Below, piece by piece: positions 49,771-60,899 of a DNA stretch of 64,000 nt (within the stretch, counting starts at the first letter, position 1; each line of letters begins with the position of its first letter). Under the pieces are notes generated by a model. That model saw only the letters and a list, made by a program, of their open reading frames with translations, was not told the DNA's origin and did not search any database. This stretch comes from Lineus longissimus (Eukaryota; Nemertea; Pilidiophora; Heteronemertea; Lineidae): assembly GCF_910592395.1 (NCBI RefSeq), contig NC_088317.1:17966039-18030038 (forward strand), read 5' to 3'. A program made the position numbers and the translations under genes.

Positions 49771-52700
49771 ACTCCAACATCCGGGAGTTATGTCTCAGCA
49801 AGTGGAAGCATGTCCTATCCTCGCATGACTCAGATGGGGTTTAAGTTGGATAGAGTGGGTTCAAAGAGGCTATATTACATTATGATTTTAACCAGTCCGT
49901 TAACTTACTCATTGACAAAGTGTTGTACAGGTAAGGCATCGTTATTTCATGTGCATTGTATCATCCAGCTTCTACTGGAGGAATGAAACATCCCTTCAAG
50001 CTGGCAACATTGTGAGGAAAACATCTGTTATCTTCTAAATGTCATCATCTGCCCTTGGAACAAGTAAGGTTGTCTTATCTTTTATCCATCATCACCTGTC
50101 CACATGGCAAGTCAGGTTACTTCGACGGTATATATGGTATAACAAACACGACTCTCAGCCTGAAACTACGGATACAACATGTACAAGGACCAAAGATGAA
50201 AAAAGATATGTATTAGATAGTTGTCAATGTTTACATCTTTATCTACATTCTATATTATCAAGAATGTTGGCCTTCTCCAGGTCTCAGCACTATTGGAAAA
50301 TATGGTATGGTACAAGGCGGAAGGCAGTACACACCTTAATTCCACGAATTCGGAAACGTTATTGGAAACTTTGCTGAGACAGCACCGGAGCTCCTTCCTG
50401 AGAGACGATATATTAAAAACGTCATCAGGCACATGTAGAATAATACTCTGACATCCTTTTAAGCAATGCTTTGACAATGTTTAAAAGATGATACAGAGAA
50501 AAATCAGAAGGTTTCCATTTTGTATCGTTTTTATCGTGCCATAAGCAAGGGTGATAAAAATGCAGACCCAAGCAAAAGCTTTTACTTCCGTTTTGTACAA
50601 AAAGGCTGAGGAAAAATGTCATGGGGTTTTCAGGTATTTACTGGCCTTTAGCAGTTCAGTTCAGGCTGCCACACAAGGGCCAAAGATTGTTACTCTGGGT
50701 TGATTGCTAACATTTAGAACGATAATGACAATGCTCCCTTCTTTATTGGCAAAGTCATGTATCACTTCTGTCACAGCTCCATGTAAGACAAACCTTTTTC
50801 AGCTCATTTCCAATATTGGAAAGTGTGTTATAGACATAGTCTGAGCTGCAGGCAGATGACACGTCTTTTGTGACATCCCGAAGCAGTATTAGCGGTATTG
50901 GTATGCTAACGGTGTTAGTGATCTCGCTTATGTATCTTGAAAGACTTCAGTAACCTATAAAATAACAGAATTCATGAGAGAACGAAACCAGAATAGTGAA
51001 AATGTCTCTGAGAGCACAACCACAAACGGACAAGACATCTATTGACATTTTGAGTCTTTCATGGCAAGGTCGCTCCCGCCTCTCAATTTCATGTCATCAG
51101 GCCAACAAGTAGCATTATCATTAAGCCGACCACACCAAGGATGAATCTTCCTCAAACATGATGAACATGGCTACAGTATCGTTCACATTGCGATTCAAGT
51201 GCCCTTTTCAACTATCATGTCTCAGGCCCAATCAGCTGCAATGGTAATGGAATTGTGGTTCAAGGAGCTTGCGACCAGTAAGTGTGGCATTGATGAGAGA
51301 ACATCTATGTTGTTCACATCAAATATACATGTAGCCGATTTATTAAATGGCCCATGAGCCAATTTCACAACTTGATGAACCTGGTGTGATTGCATTCGCC
51401 ATTCAAATTGCCTATTCAACAACCATGGTGAATATCATGGTCTCAAGCTGTAACAAGTAATAGAGCATATAACATTGTATAATGTACTTCAGAACCAATG
51501 AGAGTGTGGGCCACTCTTAAAGGCAGAGTGTATCAGAAGCTAACTGCACTTAGACACTTAGTTCAAAACCATCTTAGCCTAACGGAGTCATTATAGTCTT
51601 GATATGAAGCCTAGATGTGGGAAATTTTCATTGGCAATTTTCTTTATGTTGATGATTTTCTCATAATGAGAGTACCTTCTACAGACTCTATCTGGACATC
51701 CAACCAATTTACAAAGTTGAAAGACTGAATTTGACTTTTAAATTGGGTTCATTTTATTCAAATATCGTACTGTTATTGGATTGCTAAGCATAAATGACAC
51801 CCACGGTGCTCATCGCCCTTATTGGCAGTTCCCATTTCTCGTTTAAATAGGAGTACATCATATGGGGAAACCTTGGTAATATTAGCAACATGGAGTGTGA
51901 CTCTGTGGGAAGAAGCTCCAGTCCCACCGAAATGGAATTCACATGCAATTCAAAGCCGAGTGAAAATGTTTTAGCTTCAAAACGTTACTCCGTGATAACA
52001 TATAACACAAGGATTCTGACAATTCAGGCTATTAAATTGATACGTTAAGAATCCTTAAAAATCCTATCTCATCAGATAACCCGATTAAAATTTTACAGGG
52101 TTAAGACTAACATCTCTGTTAGAGCAAACATGGTTTAGATCATCCCAGCCCAGTATTTTCAAACTTAACTGATTATCAAAGCCTTTATTTCAGCAACTTT
52201 CTGTTCAATTTTGAAAGCAGCTGGTGAAAAATTGTGATTTACGTCAGCAACATTAGACTTTCTACCAAAAGCTTGCGAAGTCATGGTTCTTCAAGCTGAA
52301 ATGAGATAGAATATCTTTCTAACAAGCAGATAGCCGATTGAAGTTTTCTTGTCAAATGCATAGATCCTTCCTTTCTGCAAAAGGTCACACTATGACCATC
52401 AAATGATCCAAACAAGACTTTGTAGTCACCTCAAACATGTCAAACCCGTATCAACAGACTCTTCCTCAACAAACTCACAAAGTTAGATTTTGCAAAAATG
52501 TCCTCTAATATGACAACTTCAAATATCAGATACCAATTAATTCTTCTGGGCCTCCCCAAATTAAAAGCTATTTATAGATATTACAAGGCTAGCAGATCTT
52601 ATTTGAAAATGATTGATCACAAGCAAATTGTACAGAGCCCTTACTAAAAAGTGTATGAACGACCTTTCTGCAATTCATCATCGCTTTGTTTCTATCTGTT

Positions 52701-52839
52701 GGCAGAATCTTCACAAATTCACGTCATCCTTTCGGTCGTTTTTTCCCAGAGGAGCTTTACAGCAACCAATAAGGCAATAATATTTGCTTACCAGCATCAG
52801 GAGATAAGTATCTTGTGTCATGTCAGCTTATTTAGAGAG
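49771..52839. other. Gene-free stretch
   Basis: A consensus-like donor (TACAG followed by GTAAGG) occurs near 49,930 (+), but no upstream acceptor and coding frame of convincing quality go with it. Frames of 112 and 76 codons near 50.0-50.5 kb overlap in several phases and carry no motif. No array or transposon end was seen. Confidence 0.5.
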
Positions 52840-52859
52840 CCCCCCCCCCCCCCCCCCCC
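52840..52859. repeat. Poly(C) tract, 20 bp
   Basis: An uninterrupted run of twenty C bases. Homopolymers of this kind are prone to length error in sequencing, so the exact count is uncertain. It lies about 60 bp before the 66-bp array. Confidence 0.95.
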
Positions 52860-52918
52860 ACAGGCACGTATGCTGCCTCATGATGACACATATGAAAAGC
52901 ACACTCCATCATTTAGTG

Positions 52919-53256
52919 TATGACCTCACCCAATTCAGTGCCGCTGACTTTATGTGGCATCATCATTTCGCTGGCCAGCTACATTGATAGTGTATGACCT
53001 CGCTGAATTCAGTGCTTATGTCACGTCATCATTTTGCTGTCCAGTGACTTGCGCGTTGTATGACCTCACTGAATTCAGTGCTTATGTAACGTCATCATTT
53101 TGCTGTCCAGCGACTTGCGCGTTGTATGACCTCGCTGAATTCAGTGCTTATGTCACGTCATCATTTTGCTGTCCAGTGACTTGCGCGTTGTATGACCTCG
53201 CTGAATTCAGTGCCGCTGAATTTATGTTTCATCATCTTTTTCCTGCCAGCGACAGC
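52919..53256. repeat. 66-bp tandem repeat, 5 units, open in one frame
   Basis: TATGACCTC starts at 52919, 52993, 53059, 53125 and 53191, giving one 74-bp first unit then exact 66-bp steps. Because 66 is a multiple of three, the 110-codon plus-strand frame at 52954-53286 runs through as a 22-residue repeat (YDLAEFSAYVTSSFCCP-type). The first and last units share a variant (GCCGCTGA(C/A)TTTATGT) absent from the inner ones. There is no start context, splice site or known domain, so the frame is probably a by-product of the array. Confidence 0.92.
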
Positions 53257-53286
53257 AGTGGTCTATTCTGTCAGCCAATATGTTAG

Positions 53287-54084
53287 AGTGACTTTAAAGA
53301 AAGCTTTGCTCTTATTACTTTATTGCAGTATAGAAAGACCTGTTACACCACATCTCCATCTTCCCAATAAGCAAAAACACTTTGGTGTTTAAAACTATCA
53401 TTGAGTATTCGGAACAAAAACGTGTAATGATGATTAGTCTTGAAAGGTTGGGAAAACATTGTGAAATCAATTTCCCTGCGAGCTTCAAAGAAGATTTTAA
53501 TCAACATTTATTGGGCTTTGTGAGTGAGTTTAAAGTTCTTTAGGGGATCAGTCTGTATGAAACAGAGAGAAGGATAATCTTCCAACCTACCAACAGTAAG
53601 ACACGACACACAGACATGACAGGAGTGAAGACCACTGTTCTCATGCTTAACTGAAAAGTTGTGAAAATCCCCCTAAGAGAATGCTGCACAATTCCATTAC
53701 AGTATTGTGCCCTAGCGAATAAATAAATGTGGATTATTACACCATAATTCCATCAAGGCAGTTAGAACAGTTTATAGCATGCTAATTGAGAACTAGTAAT
53801 CACTTCATTAATATCAATGGTAATGTGCTGCAGGATGGAGCCTGTCAAGTTAAAAGGTTTGTGATTTAGAGGTTTCGATTTCGAGGTGCTTCCATTCTCT
53901 TTCAAATGCAGAAAAACTTTAGTCCATTACAGGATAACATTATAAAGCGCTTAGGTTTCGGGAGCAGTTGTACTGTTACTGAACCGAATGAGGTTTCAGT
54001 TGTACTGACTTGAATCACAGCTGCCATAGTTGAAGGGAGATTGTACAAGGAAACGTTTCTCCATGTAATTTACAGCGTGCATTA
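53287..54084. other. Gene-free stretch
   Basis: No gene or repeat is supported between the 66-bp and 43-bp arrays. GC content is low and the frames are short. Confidence 0.5.
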
Positions 54085-54324
54085 TTATGCCAAGCAACCG
54101 ATCTCAGACACATTCTACCAGGCTTCCTGATACCAAGCAAGATATCTCAGACACATTCTACCAGGCATCCTAATGCCGAGCAACAGATCTCTGACACATT
54201 TTACCAGGCATCCTAATACTGAGCAACATATCTCAGACATAATCTACAAGGCATCCTAATACTAAGTAACAGATCTCAGACACATTCTACCAGGCATCGT
54301 AATACTGAGCAACAGATCTCGTAT
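54085..54324. repeat. 43-bp tandem repeat, 6 units
   Basis: ATCTC(A) starts at 54101, 54144, 54187, 54230, 54273 and 54316, an unbroken 43-bp spacing despite many substitutions. The unit reads GATCTCAGACACATTC, TACCAGGCATCC, TAATACTGAGCAACA. The last unit loses similarity after GATCTC. Confidence 0.95.
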
Positions 54325-57300
54325 ACTTTCAATGTGGCATCATCATGCCCTATTTCTGCCCAATGCCAATAACGTAGTTATTGGGAACATATCACTCACT
54401 TTTTCTAGGGTGACTACAGCTCAATTATTGGTCATGAATATTTCAAATCTCGCTCCTGGCTAAGTATAAGCTGGGAAATATGAAACTGTTTATTGGCAAA
54501 GTAATATACTGACATGTTACCAATGGAATTCAACTTTTAAGCATATCAAATATATCCTTTCTGGTACCTACATTTTGTTGGATAAACAATTGAAGCCATC
54601 AGCTACGTCTCACACTGTGAACATGGCAACTAAAAGTGAGCTAGGTGTTTTTCTCCCAGAAACGACTGTGAGCCCTAATAAGTTAAGCATCTTGTGAAGA
54701 TCCTACCTTCAGGCTTGTATGTAAATTCAGACTTACCTAAAAAAGAGACACAAAGAAATTTTGGTGAACACAGGAATGAATACATGTACTTATCAACAAG
54801 GGTAGAACTGAAACAAAACTGATAAAAAACACCCCATCATTGCTTTTCTGTGCCAAAAACACGACATAGTGAAAACATCACAAATTTCTTCAGAGTTAAA
54901 GAGTGGATAGCCTGACTGAGTGACATCAGCAGTACGCATAACATCCTAAATGGAACAGAACCAAACTTGATTATCTACTTAAACAGTTTTCTGGTTGATG
55001 TTTTGTCAATTTGCCAAGCTAAATGTTCTGTCAAGTCATCTTGGCAGTAAATCTTGAATAGAAAGTGGAAATTGGCTGAGTGGGGAATGACATTGTGATA
55101 AGGATAGGATGGATCACACGAAGCATATAATAGTTATCACGTTCATGTCCATTCGATATAGCACATTAACCGACTTGAAAGCCAGTGTTCTATCTAAGTA
55201 CATTAATGGGGACTATTCACCGTGAGTTGGGCTCCCAATGCAATGCTAGAGGAAGCACTGGTGCACTGTGGCCCATCTCATTTAAATCTTCCGAATGACC
55301 TGGTTTAAAACCCTGAAACTCAAGATGGTCCTTCAGTAAAAACAACCTGAGTCGCAGGTGTAATTGTGTGAAAGCGACTTTCAAACACTTCCACAACATA
55401 AGTCTCTGGAGACAGTTATGTTTACGAACCGAAAGTCAACCACTACAAACCAATAGAAAATATACTTAATGTTCTACGAAGGCTATTATAACATGACCCG
55501 AGGCTCAGTCATGCACCTGTTAATGTCATGGTTGTAGCGTTTTTGAGGGAGTTGTTAAGCTTTGATGGCACCCCGAGGGAAAGCCATCCAACTTGTACCT
55601 TTTTCCATTCAAACCAATCGATCTGCAGACCAGACTCTGCCAGAATGGTTGATTTCCATTTCATTTCTGCATAATTTTTTATTTCTTGTTTTACAGACGC
55701 CCATCTTAATCCATCTCTTTCCTGTCTTCATGGGTAATAACGGCCTTTATTAACGGTTCCAGAAGATCTCAAGTTCCGGTACCTGAACCAAGGTAATCTT
55801 TCGCATATTGCAAAATATCTTAGTAGCCGTAGCTCATCTCATTGGCCATGATCTATTGGGTTACGCAGTCCAGATTTGCGCAGTAAATAAGATGTAATGG
55901 ATAGACGTGATGTATCTCACCCATTACACCAAATATAAGGCCATAGATCTAGACTTGTAGTTGCGAATTTGATGTGATTGCGTACAATCGTTTTCAAGAT
56001 TCTGCGAGTGGGAGCAGATCACTCACAGCGAAAGGGATAGACCCTTGGATCTCGATTGCCTTCTATACCCGAGACCATCAAGCTTTTAACACAAATTGCA
56101 TACTCGAAATTAAGAAATTGTAAGCTCGAGCGTTATCTTCGTGAAGAGAATCAGCACACAACTGCAGCGTCATCTCAAAACAAATCAGTCCAGCATTTGT
56201 TGGCGTGGACTTATACAGACACATAGTGTTCATGAAGATTTCTTTGGTGAACCAGATTGCTTCATATGTACAACACCTATGTTTTTGCTTCATAAATACG
56301 CCCACAAATTTGCGTCATTGAAGTGACAAGTGTGCATCAAGCGACGACCGAAGAAAGAACTAGTCATGAGATGTAGCATGTGTAAGCTTACCTACAAAGA
56401 GTACGTATGGTTATAAATATCTCAAAACTGAGCATTATGTCCAAACAACGGGGAAGATGCCAAGTCACCTCAGACCATATGACCTTTCGAAATGAGCATA
56501 AAAATAATGTTAATGGAATTCTTTTTAGACATTGTACCTATCCTTTCAAAGTATTCAGTTTCAAAGCAAAACAGAACTGTAGGATAATACCCTCTCACTG
56601 AAAACATGTGCTAATAATACTTTAGGTTTGGTAAAAAATACTTTCTTTTGTAACAAACAGAATTTTGATTAAAATGTTCCATGATATAAATACATGTCAA
56701 GGAGTTCAAAGAAGCACTCCCCTCAGGCACTGACTAAATGTTCATCATTTTTCTTTCCGAAATAAAAAACCAACAAACCACAGAGCCTTGTTAGCGTCTC
56801 TGGCATGATGGGAAAACAGTCCTTTATGTACAGGTAATTACGAAGAGCCCCTTCCCTTCCCTTACATTTAAAATATAAAACATGGTACCGAGATGACTGC
56901 AGGGTCAGAACGTGCTAAAAATAGTTGATTTAAAAACTGCAAAACAGCAAACGTTGTTTCCCGCTAGCTTGACTTCCAATGCAGCAAAGCTGGGATTCAG
57001 AGATGGCCTCAAACACATTAACCATAACACATGGCTTGGACACTCATGATTAATAATAGATATTATTTTGAGATGAAGCAATTACTGTTATTTTTGCTGA
57101 GGGCCTTCAAAGCCACTCGACTCGCTTGAACAACTTTTCTTTATTGATCAATATTCTGCTAAGATACAACGAGTTAGTACAGTTAGCATAGTGAAGAACG
57201 GGGAAATCGTTGTATGAGAAATGGCCAGCGCTAAAATTCATCTTCAAAACGGACCATGAATTATTCATGTTTGTTCGGAAAACCACCCCTCTGGAAATAT

Positions 57301-58771
57301 ACAGTCTCCAATTAAGTCTCCACTTCTTATGGTACACACTGTAGACTATTGTGATCGGTTTCCAAAGCAACATCTCAGCCTTTGTTTCACAAGACAATGC
57401 CGCCTAAATAAAGAGAGTCATTGGCCTATGTTTTTTTCCTCCAACAATACCAAACATGTCAAAGTAAGTCGCTTTGTACAAAAAAGTACAAAAGTATGTA
57501 ATACGGGCCATTCCAGCTCACGAAAGTAATATACTTTTTTATAAAACAACTTTTGCTTTAAAGAAGAGATGTCCCTATTCAGTTACTACTCGGGATATTT
57601 TATTTGGGACGTCTCATTGTAGGCTTACTATCGGAAAACTAAGACTTACTAAGAACTTTTATCTTTGCTGCCATTTGCACAGGTGCTATTCTTGCAGTTT
57701 CATTGTTATATTACCGGTAATGTACGACTAAAGGAAAGGTCTTACTCGAGAATTTGCCTACCTTTGTTGAGCATTGTTTTACTCTTGCTCCGAAAATGCC
57801 ATAGGAAGGAAGATACAAGGTGTCAGCCTTCTTGGCGTTGTTTCTAGCTGCATCATCTTCAATTATTTATTCTACCGTCTGACAAAAGAAACTGTTCCTT
57901 AATGAAGGCCTAAGGTCTCAGTGTTCTATGTGTTATTCCCAGTGCAGTTTGTTCAGTTATTCATTCTACCATATCACAAAATAAACTGGTCCTAAAGGAA
58001 GATGCATAGTTTCAGTGCAGCGAGGGTAGCGTCCTACCATATGAGAAAACAAAATGCCCATCAACTAAGATGCATGGTCTCAGCTTTCCTCTGTGCTGTG
58101 CAGAATCTTTCGGAACTCCACTTTTTTGCTAAAACAAAGAACTCACAAGACACTAGCATTGGTATTGTATTACTTGTCATTCTCAGATAACCAGAAGGCA
58201 TGTATCAATTTTCTTAAATGCCTCTTGGGTACATTTTCTTTAGCCGGCTCTCAGCAGAAGCAATACACCATCACAAAGAGCTAACTAAGGTACTATCAGT
58301 TTTATGTTCCCTGCTCAAATGACCAGAAGCGAAGTATCACATTTCCAAGCTTGTGTTGCTGCTCTTTCTTCTCAGATAGCCTGCAGCAGCACCAAGTTTA
58401 GATTTTTAAAAGTAAGGTCAGGGCCATCTTGAATTCTCCCTTCAACATGTGTAACATTGGCTATGTTGAAGTTCCTAGTAACTCTGTTAAATACTGCTTT
58501 GAAACCTACCATAGATTCTGACTTAGACCTCAGTCGCCAACCAGAAGAACCTTTGGAGAAAAAGTCATCTCTTCTGAACATATTACTCCTTTCTCTGTAC
58601 TTTCCCTACTACATGATATCAACTGACCTGACTAATAAAGCAGATATCGACGTCAAAAAGATAATGTTACACTGCTAAGTATGGCTAGCTTAGTCTTTGT
58701 GAGTAACAAACAATAACTTAATCTACCTGTTGTTGTCCATTTTGTTCAGATATATTTCCAATAATACTTAC
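54325..58771. other. Mostly gene-free stretch
   Basis: No gene is supported. A weak, irregular repeat lies at about 57,865-58,080: TTCTACC(G/A)T..ACAAAA(G/T)AAACTG near 57,870 and 57,964, with a poorer third copy near 58,032, each followed by an AAGATGCAT(A/G)GT(T/C)TCAG-like phrase. A GAATTCTCC/AAGGTCAGGGCCATCTTG segment near 58,410-58,445 resembles the dispersed-repeat vocabulary at 20.5 kb. Confidence 0.45.
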
Positions 58772-58887
58772 CTGTTTCGCCTTGTTTTCATCAGCAGGGA
58801 CTACTACAAAGTCCCAGCCAAAAGGAACATAAATCCAATAATATAATGCCAATAAAACAGTATGAATCTGAAGCCCAGCAACTTCTT
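58772..58887 (-). CDS. Possible internal exon, family unrecognised
   Basis: On the minus strand an ideal donor, CAG followed by GTAAGTATT, lies at 58,774-58,763. A good acceptor, CCTATCTTTCAG, ends at 58,888. Between them is a 116-base open stretch encoding a hydrophobic, aromatic-rich peptide (LLALYYWIYVPFGWDFVVV) followed by a polar end (PADENKAKQ). That reads like a membrane segment with a polar flank. The frame stays open further upstream to 59,143, so the exon could be longer if another acceptor is used. No partner exon could be joined with confidence, and no family is recognised. A chance pair of splice-like sites cannot be excluded. Confidence 0.35.
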
Positions 58888-59517
58888 CTGAAAGATAGGC
58901 ATTGGCCACCGAGGTATAAGACGAACATGATAAACCAAAGTTCAGTTGGATAAGAGAGTGTCTACAGAATTGCCAGGGACACAAGTGCTCAACTAACGCA
59001 GATGACAGGAGCTTTAGGCCCAGAGAATCAGCCACTGCCATGGTCATAGCCCACTTCGCCCAGGGAGAGACATTCCACAAAGACTTCCGAAGTTGGTGGT
59101 GAAATACTCCCCCAAATACTTTGTTTAAAGAACTGAGCAACAAGGTTTAGATGCACTAGTCTGACCATATCTTAATGATTAAAAAGAACAGACTGGAGGC
59201 ACTGAAAACATGACCAATTCTTAGCCACGGAGGCCAATGTTAGCAGAGTCAAAACACTGCCATAGAAAATTCTAGTGACAGAAATTTGTGAGGAGAATGA
59301 CCGAACTGTTATCTTTTCAACAGAATGTTTCACATCTTTCAAAAATGAAATTGCAGACGCAAAGCGACGCTCAAGAAGATCTTCTCCACTCAATGACATT
59401 CCCACCAGCTAAGCATGATTTATTGCACGCAGTGCTGCGCAAATCGTCTTTCATCTAGATCGACTTAACGCTTCGTCACTTGATTGATCTGAAGAGGAGA
59501 CAGAGGTCATGAAAAAC

Positions 59518-59690
59518 CAGTAGCATTGATTGCCAATGCAAATAATGGGCACATTGAAAGAGATGTGTACATAGAAGATTCATGACTTAATTGAGCAAGT
59601 AGCATTTTGGTATTGGCCATTTTCGGAGATGTGTACACAATGAATTTACCACTTAATTGCGCAAGTAGCATTTTCAGTATTGGCAAACAG
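59518..59690. repeat. 66-bp tandem repeat, about 2.5 copies
   Basis: AGATGTGTACA starts at 59561 and 59627, and AAGTAGCATTTT near 59597 and 59663 (both offset 66). A diverged part-copy starts at 59518 (GTAGCATTGATTGCCAAT). The minus-strand frame across it repeats KMLLAQLS but shows no other protein character. Confidence 0.8.
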
Positions 59691-60686
59691 AGGAACAAGT
59701 TGATCGTCTAATTGCCTGAATCCAAAGGGAATGATAAAGATATATTTTCCTTTGGGATAGTAACTATTTACTACGCTTGGTGTAGCTGTTATTTTTCTCC
59801 TCCATCAAGCAGCAGTTTGAGCAGTATTCACCTGACCTACAATATAATTTTGATAAGATTTTCTGCCTCAGAGCCATGTATTTTCTTAATTATTTGTCAT
59901 GGCCAAAACATGAAAATAAATGGTATGCACAGACATTGCCAGGTTTATAGTTTAGTGTACACGCATTACCAATCATTCTCTATGATATTGGTTGAACATT
60001 AACAGGTGTTTGATTAGTTTTTATAATTCAAAGCACAAATGTTTAATAAAAACCTTCATAGCATCACTTAGACTTTATTGTGTTTACTTTTGGCTGTGCC
60101 GATTGCAGGTGGTTTAAACAAGCTTTCCTTCTGTCAACACAATGATGGGATTTCACAAACAGATGAAGTATTGAATATTGTAAATTTACACTTCAGAAAA
60201 ATTTACATTAAATTCCAGCTAGAATCATGCATTTTTTTAATGATACATACTGTGTAAATCAAAGCCAACTGTAGAGAAGAGAAATACTTCACTCTAAGCA
60301 GAATCCAGTGATTTAAATGTAGAGTCTGTGGTCAATTGCCTAGCTGCGGAACAGCTAATCAGGGCAGGGTGTATCCTAGTTCTGTAGGAGTATCAGTCCC
60401 CTGGATGAGATGCTGGTTGATAGGTGAACTTCCAAGTCAAGAGTGGTGCCATTCATACTCCAGAGATGTGAGGAGTGAAAAAAGTTAGGCGCCTGACTCA
60501 AGGACACGGATATGAAAGATGTGATCTCTCTAAAAGACTAACCCACGACACTTAGTTGAGCTATGCTTGCATATGTCTCAATTGGCGATTAAGCACTTGG
60601 TAGTGATATCTAACCTTCAGTAGTGAAAAGGGTTAATCAACTCGACATGCACGTGTAATACCAATCTCCAATATATTTACTTCCAG

Positions 60687-60899
60687 GAGCCATCACTGTT
60701 ATTGGCAGAATTATCAGCATTCGGTACAATTCCCATGATCGTAAAGGATGTCGCTGCCACTTTCCAACCCAACTGGGATCACTACGATTACGAATTCATA
60801 CGACCGTACACCTGGAAATCAGCAATATCAATATTGTGGTTCGACATCCACTCGTACCTTGATGGGACGGAAGGCAGCAGTGGAAGAGGTTTCAATTGA
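60687..60899 (+). CDS. Possible terminal exon, family unrecognised
   Basis: A plausible acceptor (TATTTACTTCCAG, ending 60,686) is followed by a 70-codon open frame ending in TGA at 60,897-60,899. The peptide is rich in residues seldom produced by random AT-rich DNA: three Trp, four Tyr and several Asp and His, as in QPNWDHYDYEFIRPYTW and SILWFDIHSYLDG. It then ends in a Gly/Ser-rich tail (GTEGSSGRGFN). Coding-like codon choice and a soluble, mixed composition favour a real 3'-terminal exon. No upstream exon or nearby AATAAA was identified, and the frame is also open for about 20 codons upstream of the acceptor. I do not recognise the protein. Confidence 0.4.
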   Translation, partial: EPSLLLAELSAFGTIPMIVKDVAATFQPNWDHYDYEFIRPYTWKSAISILWFDIHSYLDGTEGSSGRGFN

